DNA from: Odontesthes bonariensis
Taxonomy: Eukaryota > Chordata > Actinopteri > Atheriniformes > Atherinopsidae
NCBI RefSeq assembly: GCF_027942865.1
Contig: NC_134525.1
Location: 20,831,657-20,895,656, forward strand
Direction: 5' to 3'
DNA: 64,000 bases
Below the pieces are notes generated by a model. The model was not told where the DNA came from. It was given only the letters and a program-made list of their open reading frames with translations, and did no database searches. Both the position numbers and the translations under genes were made by a program. Shown piece after piece: positions 1 through 12,400 of the stretch. The stretch's first letter is position 1, and each line of letters opens with the position of its first letter.

Positions 1-401
1 GTTAGGTGGGGATGTGAATCTCAGAGAGCCATTCCACACTCTTAGTGTGCTTCACAGTAACAGCTCTTCACTTGGCCCTGTTTGCCTTTGCAGCAAGGAG
101 AAAGGGCAGCTTATTCAGTCACTGTGGACATGAGACACGTAGCAAGCTCATTGAATGTGCACACTGCTGTGAAATGACTCTGAATGAGCTTCCAAAACAA
201 CACCAGTAGCACATGGTTGGAGCCTGATTATCATCTTGTTGAGCCTTTTCTTCCAACGTGCACCTGAGCATATCCGGAATTTGATTTATGTCTCCGCCAG
301 GGACATGGCAGGTCTGATAGGCAAGCACTTCTGCAGTTTACATTCTGGGTGTGTTAGTGTGTGTGAGCTAAAAATGTACTGCAGTTAGACAGAAGGCTTA
401 C
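1..401. other. part of lmbr1 intron 12
   Basis: No minus-strand reading resembles the next LMBR1 exon, and the 69-codon antisense ORF here has no family features. Nothing else is visible. Confidence 0.6.
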
Positions 402-3400
402 TGTGGATCCCATGGGCATGGCAGTCTCATCCACTAGAAGGTAGAGGATATTTAGTGCCACCATAATAACAGAGATTGTCTGTAGACACAGAGGAAGGTA
501 AAGATTTAGTAACACATATTATAATTATGAAACAATTGATCAAATCCTCCTAGTATCCGCCATCATGATGTCATTGAAATGCAGGAGCCTTACTGAATCG
601 CATGTGTGGTTAAGCGGAATAACTATTTTGTGATTGTAACCTGCTCCAATTTGGAGCTTTTCAAGACCTAAACAATGTCAGGTGGAGTGGGAAGAGGGAG
701 TTGTTGCACGGCACACACGGCCTCTTTGCCCATCTACCAGTATCAGAAGACGTAAACGGTACTCCCACACTATAATTTATTGAAAATCACAGTTGTTGCA
801 GGTGGCTATTCAGCATTGTCTTAAACAGCTATTAAAAAAAAGTAGATTTACCACCCAGAATCTGTGGGAAAAGAGGAGTTTTGAGGTACGGTGTCAGACC
901 CAGTGGCCACCAGCCAGACTGCATACGCCGTTAGCAAACAATTTGAGTGTAATGATAGGTCAGTCTCAGCACTCACCGTTCCTGTGAGCAGGATCAGCAT
1001 CACTATAGGATACAACAAGTTCTTCTCCCAACCTGATGCTTTTTTTCTTCTCTCTACGAGAACAACACAGTGCAGGGTTAAGTACTTTAAGTCTCTTTCG
1101 TGACACAATTCAGTAATGAGCTTAAATCCTCCATTACAAAACAATTTCCACCAGCGGTTGATAAATATGTTCATCAAAGACGACTACTGAAACCACAAGC
1201 CCCCTGGCTTTGTTTACAGGGATTGTACTGCTTGTTTTGGTAAAATATATCGTGAGTGTGTGCACCCTACAGAACTCCCCTATCAATGGAACCATCCCAC
1301 CTCCAGGTAATATAATTTTCATAACCATCAAAAATTATGCTGTTCCTCTTTAATTAGCCACACACTTTACCTTAATTAGTGGAAACAGTAATAAATCATA
1401 GATGAAAAGAAATGCAACAAATATAAATCTGTGATTTATACTTTGGTTGGAAGATGTATTTATGTGGAGGCCAACTAATGTGACTCTTTCCTCCAAGCCA
1501 GATGAAACATTTCAATTTTATATCCACATCGTAATTCAACAGCTGATCAGTCATGTTTGTACACAAGGCTGACAGCTTGTAAACCACATCCACTATGTCT
1601 TTTAGACATCCACTGTCCTCTTGCATTGTGTATGTGACTACCCTCTACTCTCTGCCATATTGACTTTCTTTCTCCATTTCCAACCTTGTTAGTCCTCTGT
1701 TTTCTCAAAGTGTATCCAGCCTGCCTGCCTGAGAAGTTTGCCAAGTGCACTTTATATGCACCATCCTTCTAAATTAATGACATCACTAAAAGGTCTGCAA
1801 CAATATAAAGTTTGCATCTTGTCCAATATCCTAAGTGCCTTTGTGCTCTCCTCCCCCCACCCTGCTCCCCAAAAGGCTCAGGCCTCATTTATAATATCCT
1901 AAAATGGATGGAAAATTATCAGGCAGTTTTGATCCAAGTCCAAATTTAGAAATTAAGGCAGATGAAGAGGGAGCGGCTGCTTGTCAGCAATATGTAAAAT
2001 GCTAACGTCTTTGGCATATATTTCCATGGTAATTCAAGGTCTCAAAACAAAATACATCAACCATGTCGTGAAATACAAACACTTACCCAATTTGTTCCTC
2101 TGATTTCTAATATTGTCCAATTCTTTACTGAGTTGGTGAGTAAAGCCTCCTCGGATATAAGTGTGTGAGGATGACCCTGTGGAAACAGAACTTAATCAAA
2201 TGACTTGTCTTTTCTAAACATTACTGTCATTCCTGATTTAACTGTGAATTAATAGTTCTGTGTTTGTCTAACCCCAAAAAGAATCTAAATATCTAACAGA
2301 TAAATAGATAAAAAAATACTGTATTACCAGAAATCGTAAGACAGACAGAATTATACGACATTCTTCTTAAACTAAAGAGGATGTTGAACTATGTTTGTCT
2401 CGCTTCAGCATATAACACTGAACTCATCTTTATTAAGAAATCCCACCAAAACAAATAATCCTGCTCGATACACAACATGCGATTTCAAACGTGTAAAAAT
2501 AATCTCTTGTGTCAGGAGCTGTCTAGCACATGCCACAACTGGTTGAGTGGGCTGGATAAGACAGCAAGGGATTCTCCAGGAAAACCACAAGGCAAGCTCA
2601 TTTAAGGCTAATTTATCTATTTTACTCTGTTTTCCTTCCAGCTCGACACACCAGCATACAGGCCCCTTGAAGCCAAAGTGGAAGAGTATCCATTTGCAAC
2701 CCCTAGGGTGATTGGCAGATCAAGACCAATTAGTTCAGTGTTACATCGTTACTAGCATGCAATAAAAATACCATCTTTCATCTTTGTCACAGGAGTGAAG
2801 GACCAATCACTTTGATCAGACCTTTTTCTTCCCTCGGTTATTATGACACACCCTGTCTGGATGGGTTTATGTAGGTTAAAGAGGTGAGATAGACAGAGAG
2901 AGAGAGAGTTAACAGTCTACATTTAAGCCCTGGCAGATACCTGTCCCAGGATCTCAACAGGGGAAAGTTTGAACCCTCCGAGCAAATGCAGTCACAACAC
3001 AACAGGAAATGTCACGGGCAGTGCTCTTTTTCTTCAAAAACAAACTAAACACTTTGCCTCAGGGACGCCAAATCTGCTCAGCTACAAGTTGACTAATTTA
3101 TCACCAATTTGCAAAGTATATCCAAACTCTGCATCACATGTCACCGGGGGAGATAAATCATTGAAACAAAAAGTAGGTTCTTGAAAGCCCCAAAAAAGAT
3201 TAGATTGAAAAAAGGACAAGGTCACTTGTTCAAACAGTTAAATGAAATGGTGAGAACTTCAACTGCAGAATCCTCAATGACATCATTCCATACTGAAGTT
3301 ACATATATCCTTCTTCTCCCTCTGCTGGCACCGTCAAGTAAAAGACTGAGTTACAGCAAGGCAAGAGATGCTGAGTGAGGTTTCTGGCAGCCAGGAGGGC

Positions 3401-6400
3401 TCAGAGTAATTCAACATATCCTCTCCAAGTGAAAAAAATTACGTCATCCACAAATATGCTAAACACCATGCTGAGACAACAGAGGCACTGGCAAGGTCAT
3501 TGTGCCGCATAGCATCTGGACAAGTGCTCTGTTTTCAGCAAATCAAGGTTTTGATGGAGGCAGTATGAACAACTGTGTGCATCACTATGCCCGTACTGCA
3601 GAATCTAGTCTATTTATATACCTCTGCTCCAAGATCATACATTGAAAATGTTCCTTAAAACAAATCTGTCGTGCTCCTGGACCCCATCATAAAATGACAA
3701 CTTCACCAACTCCACATTTCTTTCTCAGTTTATCCTGCTTCTCTCATCCCGACTTATGCCTACCCAGCATTGAAATTCAAGGTAGAATATCAGGGGTCCG
3801 GGAATTACTGTAGAACTAAAAACTAAATCAAATTTAACTGCATTAAATATGACTATAACATTATGATAAATACCAGTTTGTTTGTTTTCAGTAAAGTCGG
3901 ATTGGCACAAAATGGATCCACAGTATAAGATCAGTACAGTTTAAGATACAATTGATTATTATTTCCCTCAAGTATTTGAAACTGAGTTCCATCCATTTTC
4001 TATACCTGCTTAATCCAATCTAGGGTTGCGGGGGGGCTAAAGCCTATCCCAGCTGTCATTGGGCGAGAGGCAGGGTAGACCCTGGACAGGTGAAACTGAG
4101 TTCTTTTGATCAGATATTCACACAAATATCTGATGTGAACGTGTGGAGAAAGAGTAACAATGCAATCACCAACAGGCTTTGAAGCCAGCAGGATGGATGT
4201 ATACAGGATATTTCATTTATAAAAAGTATATAATATAAGTATAAAATTCCTCATGGGAAAAAAAACCCCAGTTCAGTCGTGTGCCTTGTTTGTATGACCT
4301 GCTGAGGTCAGAAGTCTGCATGCGAAGTGCACATCCAAATGGTGGCGATGTTGAAGATAAAACCGTGGACATGCATGAAGGGTAAAACCTGCATCACTTC
4401 ACTCACGCTGTAATTGTTCTTTTCAACAAGCTATTTACTTTAAAGACGTACTGTTGTTGTTGTGTTGAGGGAGGCACGTCCTGCATGCAAAGAGATCTTG
4501 GGCGCAATTTTCTGGAAAATTTGTGAGAAACAAGAAACACAAACAACCCAAATGCCTGACCTTCTTTCTCATGGCGCTCAATTCGGCTTTCAACCCATCA
4601 TTTTAGTGCACAAGCCAATTTTAACTTAGCAGTGATAAATGCACGAGATGTTGGTCTATTGACATTTAGAGGCAGATTTTCAAAAAATACTCTAAACTAC
4701 ACTTGGGGGTTATCATTTAGAACATTTTGTCAGAGAATAGTCTAAATACCCGCCTGTTTCAATTATGATCCCATTTAAAAACTTTCCATTGTTAATGCAA
4801 CACTGTTAAAAGCAGTGCAATGTTTAAAAAAAAACCAAAAAAAACACACTTTAGTAAAATATCTAATTTCTATATTTAAATCTATACATGAATAAATGAT
4901 AAATCGATTAATTTATTGAGTATTCGTTGCACCTCTAATAATACATTAGCCTGATCTGTTTGGTACATTAAAGGACAAGAACGTTTTTTTGACATTGGGC
5001 CCTTGATTTCACATTATAACATGATGTTCTACTCACCCCTGCTTGTTGTTGGTAATTTGGAGCTGTAATTTGGAGGCGTCTGGCTGCTCTCTTGAGATAT
5101 TCGGCCATGAAACGGTTTCCTATGGGCAACGTTATACAGGCACAAACTATGCTGTTTATAATTTATTAATTACTGTACACTAGCACTGATAACGTGGAGG
5201 TGCGTCGCCTACTTAAAAAAATCCGGGTTACTGTAATTTTGAATTTTAGCCGAAAAAATAAATAGGCAGCAGGTCTGTGGGCTGTCTGTGGTAGTAGCAC
5301 GACGATGACGTCAGTAACACCCACTTTACGACAAAAATTCAAAATTACAGTAACCCGGATTTTTTTAAGTAAGCGACGCACCTCCACGTTATCAGTGCTA
5401 GTGTACAGTAATTAATAAATTATAAACAGCATAGTTTGTGCCTGTATAAGCTTGCCCATAGGAAACCGTTTCATGGCCGAATATCTCAAGAGAGCAGCCA
5501 GACGCCTCTCGAATATCTTAGGAACAGCTCCAAATTACCAACAACAAGCAGGGGTGAGTAGAACATCATGTTATAATGTGAAATCAAGGGCCCAATGTCA
5601 AAAAAACGGTCTTGTCCTTTAACATATTTAGTATGTTTGTGACATAATCAAATTAAACACAAGACAGAGAGATGGAACGCTATAAAATAAATAGTAAAAA
5701 AGGATTTCTTGTAATTACTTGTTTGCAGCTTTTGTGAATATTCTAAGACAGCATATTTCTCATCACGAGAGGTAAACACACATAAGCTAATAAGCCAGTT
5801 AAAGCCACAATGAACGAATTCACATGATTGAAACTACCAACATTCCACTGCAAATGGGCAGCTGCATATAAAGGGAGGACAACAAAGGGCCCGACATGTA
5901 AATAAACATGAATGCATCAACTGATGAGGCTGAACAGTCCACATCAACAGAACACAAACTGGGTAAGAGGATAATCTATCAGAAAGGCTTGATGCAGAGA
6001 GGTGAAGCAAGAAGACAACATTGTTTGTCCCTGGAGTGTGTCCTGTGAACTGTTCCTGAACTGTTTTCTACTTAATGTTCTCAGATCAAAAGGAACGCCA
6101 CTTGAGCTTCAGTTTCACCTACATATGAGCATGAACAAGTATTTGCATGTGCATAGCATACAGTATGTGCATAAAAACAGTCCTGTCTGATAAGCAAGGC
6201 TTTAAATTCCTCTGAACAGAATCTTCCCTCATCTTAAATTCCCACCTCTGTAACAGGCAGCATGAACTGCAGCTTGGCCTCGGTCCACACACAGGCGTGT
6301 TGACCACTGTTATTTTTTGCCTCACAGTGACTTGTAAAGATCAAACAGTCCTGGAGACGATAAGGAACTGATTACAATTATTCTATCAGTTAGTTCAAAG

Positions 6401-9400
6401 CGAGGCAGCGTGGAATGAGCCCTAAGAAACCGTACGCATTGGTGGCAGTCTATGGAGGAGGTAGGCGTAGCATTCGAAAACATTCGCTATCAGAGGCTGA
6501 TCTCTCCTGCCTTCCTGGTTTGAAAAGACGCTCGTTCTCTTCATTTACTCACATCTGTACACTTGGTTGCGTGCTTGAGTTAATATTAAAGTAGGTTTAG
6601 GATACAGACTTCCTGCTTTTTGAGATAATTCAACGTCAAACAAGGATTCGAGGGAAAACAGACGGCTGGACATGAGACGGAAATGCAGGCTAAAAAAATA
6701 AAATTTTCACCAGCCTTCAACTCTTTAAACTTTCCCCTTTGTGTACAAGTCTTAAGAACAGCACAATTATCCTGATCCCCTTTCAGAAGTCAGTGAAAAG
6801 TTGTGCTTGAATGTCCACGGCGGCAAGACACAAGTTCCTTGAAAGATTTAATTTCCATCCTATTAACCGGCCTACCATTCTGGGCCCAACTTTAAATGAG
6901 GCAATCATTTCACCAGCAGTGACAGTGGCTCTTAAGTGTCTTAAATTGAACCTTCGGATAAAACTTTCTAAACATAATATATGGTCTGTGCTATGGTGAT
7001 TGCTATGACCTTTAGCAGAAAGTTATAAGAGTGAGACAGTGTTAGGAAACGCTGGTTTCAAGTGTGTGTGAATGTCTGCACACGCCAAGCTGAATTTTCA
7101 ATGCTAATTGATTCCAGCGTGGCCTGCTTTATCACACCCAATAGTGCTGTCAACTCTTCCCCTTGCCTGTAATGTGCCAACACGTCTCCCACAGACATAC
7201 CGTTTAATCTCCTCTGAAGAGCTTCCTCCTGCAAATGGATGCAGTAAATCTGCTCATCCAGGTCCTCTAGGATCTAAAGGGGAGGGAGCAGAGTAGGAAA
7301 AGATGAAATGGGTTATAATTAGGCCCAAAGTGGGACTGGAGTAATGGCAGATGGAAGGATGAGTTGGTGATGTATTTGTAGTCCTCTGTCATGCATTTAA
7401 ATGACCAACTGAGACCTCTTTCAGAACAAACTGACATCCATCGGACGCTAATCTTTTAAGGTTTAAGCTTGTAGTCAAAACTATTAACAAAAAAGCCACT
7501 GACTAAGTCCTCTATAACCCAACCAAGTAAACACCTTAACTACAAGGGTCACAACCTGAATATAACTAAACAGATGATCTGGGGCTGCTTTAGTCAGTCA
7601 GGTCTAAAAATGATATCTTCCCTGATAGAACCGGCATATTCCAGGATCACAATCCTCAAATTCATCAGGCTCAATTTGTGAAAAGTGGTTCAGGGAGCAT
7701 GAAACATCATTTTCACACATGGATTGGCCATCATTGAGTTCAGATCCTAACCCCACTGAGAACATTTAGGATGTGCTGGAGAAGACATTTCTCAGCATTG
7801 TGACACTGCTTAAGCTTATTGAAATGCTGGCATGGCAAATGTTTGCTGTAACCAAAGCTAAATGTGGTGTTTGGGCTATTTTTTTGGCGAGGCAGTGCAG
7901 ATGACTCCTTACTGTTGGCTTCACTAGTAACTGGCCCATGACAGTGAACATCCTGGATAATCCAACAGGAGTGCACACTACATTGGAGACAGAAAACAGC
8001 ACGATTAGCATTAATTCCGACAAGGCAAACCAACTGATGGTAGTTCACCACAACTGATATAATACTATGTTCCCTGCAGTGCATTTTGAATTAAATCAAC
8101 TATCTTACTCAGTAAAAGCAGTCCTCCCATCAGAGATATACAGGAATAGAGGTAAGGAAGATAGAATTCCCAAAGATCTACAGGAAGGAGAAAAAGAAGC
8201 TCTTTTAGTATGTTTGATTGGATTAGACACCATTTTCATTTTTCACCCTTTGTGGAGGGACTGATAATGAGGTATGCTTTTTGATTCCAGCTCACAGCTG
8301 AAGATTTACAGTCACAACAGACTGTTTTACACTATCGGAAGAAACAAATGCGCATTTCCCAAATTTCAAAACTATTCCTTTGTAAATAAGAGAAATTTAA
8401 AATTACAAATTAAGTTCAAATATTTCAAACCACATACCGTAGAGAGACTCCATACTGGCAGCATCATTGTCAATCAGGGCCGATGCAACCCACACAATCC
8501 CCAGAATGAGCAAAGCCAGCAAGAAGAGCATCACAAAAGTCTCCAAAATACGTGCCCTGATGCCCTGATGAACACAAATTAAGTTATCATACATATCAGA
8601 CAGAAAAGTGTTAGATATGGATGCTACAGTTCATACTTAGTCTAAATAAATGGATATTAAATGGCAATAAGGTTCACACTGTTCTTCCAGACATCCAGTG
8701 TGAAATAATGTCAAAGATACCGCTTTGAAGCACCAAGTCTCAAATAAAATCAAAGCAAGTTTACATCAACATTGAAAGGATAAAAGCTAAACAGTTTGTG
8801 ATCCAAGGACCCAAAGGACACAATCCCACTTTCCCACCATCCCACCCTGAAGCATGTGAGGTTGCCGACTGAGCTGTTAAAAGAGGCGACCAGTTGAATA
8901 CAAATGTTTTCCAATATAGAAGCTTAACTAAATGAAACTTTACAATTCAGGAGTATAACAATCCCAAAATTACAGGCAAGCCAATCAAATAGCTTTGAAG
9001 TGTGAAGAAATCAAATATCCATTGACTTGTAGAATTAATAAACTTCAGTACTCGAGATGGAGACCGTACTGACATCAGAGAGAGTCTCTCTACAACAACA
9101 CGGGTTAAGAATGGCTGTAGCCAAGGCTAGATAAAGCATCGCCGCTGAAGATAATAAACAACTTTAGGATTTTTCTACAAATTATGAAATAACTGTGGGT
9201 GCTGGAGGTAAACTTACTCAACATAAAGACAAAATAGAGACTTGACACCAACATCATATTCATTTTCTTTCCTTCAAACTCAATCTACTAAAGCTCAGAA
9301 GTAGAAAAATGAAAAAAAACATACAATATAAACCACAATAGGCGAGTTCTGGCACTCATCATCCAAATCTTAAACAGAAAATAAAATTCTCTTTACATGA

Positions 9401-12400
9401 ATACACCCTCCTCCATCTTGCCTCACTTACATAAAACACCATCATTTCCACTCAATACAAAAACAGAGCATAAAGGCTCCCATGGATTTCTGTGTAAAAC
9501 AGCTTTTATACACACATATTGGGGTCTATAAAACGGGTCCAACAGAGGCTGGTAGTGGCAGGGGTGAAATTAAAAAGAGGAGGAGGAGGAGGGTTCTGTA
9601 AGGAGCATGAAGCCTGGCTGGGTCAGCTACTGTCTGCGATCAAGAGCAGACCTCCCATCTGGGGCTGATTAGGAGCTCCCTTTGCACCACGTTCATGTCC
9701 CAGTGCAGACGAGAGGCTTTTGGGGTAATTTGGGTTTTCCGGGTCACAAACTGCTGAGTGGTTAATAAAGTCCTTCTCTACCTGTTCACACAGTTTTCAT
9801 AACCTCCCTCCCCTGTTGGAGAGCCATGCTGTCTCGCACTGTAAGATCGATAGGCGCTGTCATACACATGTCAGGGAGGCAGCCAGGCATGGGATAACAA
9901 GGCTTCTCTGCTTTTTGAGCTCTGTTTAAATTGGGTACATGTGACCAATTTGTTACCAACTAACATAATGGATGCGCGGTTGCTGTTCAGCATTTGCCAA
10001 CAAGTATATAAGGGGGTCCCCCCTTTTAATGAAGCCATTTTACAAAGTGGAAATGGTTTTAATTCTGGAGATTAAATCATGCAATGCTTATTTTTTCATT
10101 CCTCAACACTATTCCAAAACACCTGTCCTGTAACATCTGCATTTCAAGTTGCGTCACTGTTGAAAAGTTGACCTCATCCATAGCAGGAGTCCTTTATAAC
10201 TCACTGTGTTACATGCATGCGTCACCGACATATTTGATTAATTTAATGTCTACACATTGGCACCAATTTATTTAGTCCGTGTTTACAGTTGCAGAAGTAA
10301 TATAAAATTTGAGGCTTATTCAGAGTGGTGAAAATCCCTTGAACTGTCCATTTGCTATTATCGAGCAATTACATGCCCCTCACCTGCTCTTACAGAGTTA
10401 TTCTGGAAAAGCTTCAGTGAGTGTAGAATTTTCTAGCACAACAAAGAGGGAAATGGGCAGCGTTTAGAGTGCCCCAATGTGGCTAACGTGGACACTGCAG
10501 GGCTCTTTCCTCAGCACGGAGAAGAAAAAAAACCTTGGTGGAGTATTAAGAATAAATAAATACACATTAATAAAGACATTACCCTGGTAGCCATTAACAC
10601 AGAGCTATGTTTGCAAGTTTGCCGTTATGTCATACAATAAATTCATGACTCAACGCAGATGAACGACTCTCAGATATGTGCACAAATCTGACAGAGATGA
10701 ATTTTGCTGACTGTCTCGTGTTCATCTGTGCACTCGCACACTAAGTGCAGTAGATGGATGTTATGATCTTGCAGCAACGTTCAAACTGTGCAGAGGGGAA
10801 AACACTCAATATCGCTGAATAAATAAATAAAAATAAAAAAGAGGTAGAAGGGAGGAGATGGAAGAGAAAAATAAAGAGAGGAAGGAACAGAAGGAGACTG
10901 GAGGAGAAGAGGAGTCAACGTCTGAGCAAACCTCATTCCCCCGAGGTAACGGAGGTGAGAGAGGAATGCTTTCAGGGACTTCAGTCACGTCCCACACGCG
11001 CTCTCTTAAGGATGCATCAGAACAAGTAGAACTGACAAGCAAGACATGTGTCCGCTCAAGCACACCAGTCCACCTTAACAAGCTGCCCATGCCATGCTGA
11101 AGGTATATTCCCTTTAGATAGGTCTCTCAATCATTTATAAGACTCAAATCATTCCACATTCAGATCATTTAGGGCAAAGGCAGTGCTCGTCACCTCCTTT
11201 ACAATCAACCCTGCTTCTTCCATGATTTGGCTGAACTAAAGAAAGAGGGCACTGAACTGAGATGATCGACTGGGTTAACTGGTCCGTCTACACCCATGAA
11301 GTTAAACATTCAAAGTTCTGTCTGCACTTACTTATTCTTGAAAGGGACAAATTTGGGCCTTTGTTCCTTGTCACAAACAGTAGGGAAAAAAGTATGGTTT
11401 ATAAATAGAAAAATCCAACTGAGTCATCACCAATGATCAAAGATTAAATTGTCAACTTGTGAAGGCAGCAAAAAAAGAAAAAAAAGGCCTGTGCCCTGGC
11501 ATCCAGAGTGCCCGCTGAAAGTTTCTATTCTTGCCATTCTAAATGTGTAACTACCTCTAAATATAGCAGCTCTAAAATATTCAGCATCCCCTGATCCTCA
11601 CACCGACATCGAGTGAGGGGCTGGTTAACTGCAGATTTGATCATACGAGCCTGGAGAGACTTCCAAGAAATATGTGTGTAATGGCCAAAGTAACAACTTC
11701 ATATGCAGCAGCAAACATACATGTATGAGTGCACGTATGCACAATCAGACGCTCGCAATAAGACTTGTAAATCAACCTCCAAATCCACCCAATTACAATA
11801 AGTGGCGCTGGAAACAGTTCACAGGCTTTCCATCTCGCCTGTGCTGCAGTCGAACTGAAGCGCATCTGCCACATTTGAATGTTATAGTGTTTAGACCGAT
11901 GAACCTAGCAAATCATTTCCCTCTGGAAGCTGAATGCTAGAAAGGAAAAGTGTAAGTATTATACTTGCAAAGGTGTATTGAACTAGAAAAAGGAAAAAAG
12001 AAGAAAAATCAGACAAAAGAAGAAAGTTGCACAGGAGCCTCCTGGCTGCTACCATCAATCCTTCGCAGGTCAGCAGGTGGTGGCAGAGATCATCCCGTGC
12101 ACCATCTCTCTGCTGACTGTCAGGGAAGCGTGCAGCAAGGGCCAAGAGTGTAATAAGTGAGGAAGGGGGCAGGGCCTTTTTTCACTCCTTAGCAAAAGAC
12201 TGCTCTCTTTGCTAAAGACATGCCAGATGCTCAGGGACCTTATTAGCGTATCCTTCAACCAGTCAGCCGCAATGCAATGACCGTGTCAAAGACAGAAAGC
12301 AGAAAGAAGGGACACTCCCCTGTAAAGCTGCGCAATGAACTTCTAAAGACTCTTTAGACTTCTTAATAAAGCCTCAATGACATGGAAGCCCGGCAAATGA

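Larger units (their letters stand above)
2177..7200. other. lmbr1 intron 9, repeat-bearing
   Basis: Contains the LINE/SINE tail at 3977-4103 and the foldback at 4968-5622. The rest is AT-rich single-copy-looking DNA without recognisable exons. A repeat-poor patch near 6380-6560 is the only part that looked possibly conserved. Confidence 0.7.

Noticed and set aside
5166..5387. 73-aa minus-strand ORF across the foldback loop
   Set aside because: It simply runs through the palindrome and reads nearly the same residues from each arm; no independent gene support.
10806..11100. Overlapping sense and antisense ORFs in a purine-rich stretch
   Set aside because: Low-complexity GAA/GGA composition keeps frames open by chance.
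12070..12086. CTCF-like CAGCAGGTGGTGGC in lmbr1 intron 5
   Set aside because: The invariant GGC is broken (GGT), so binding is doubtful.
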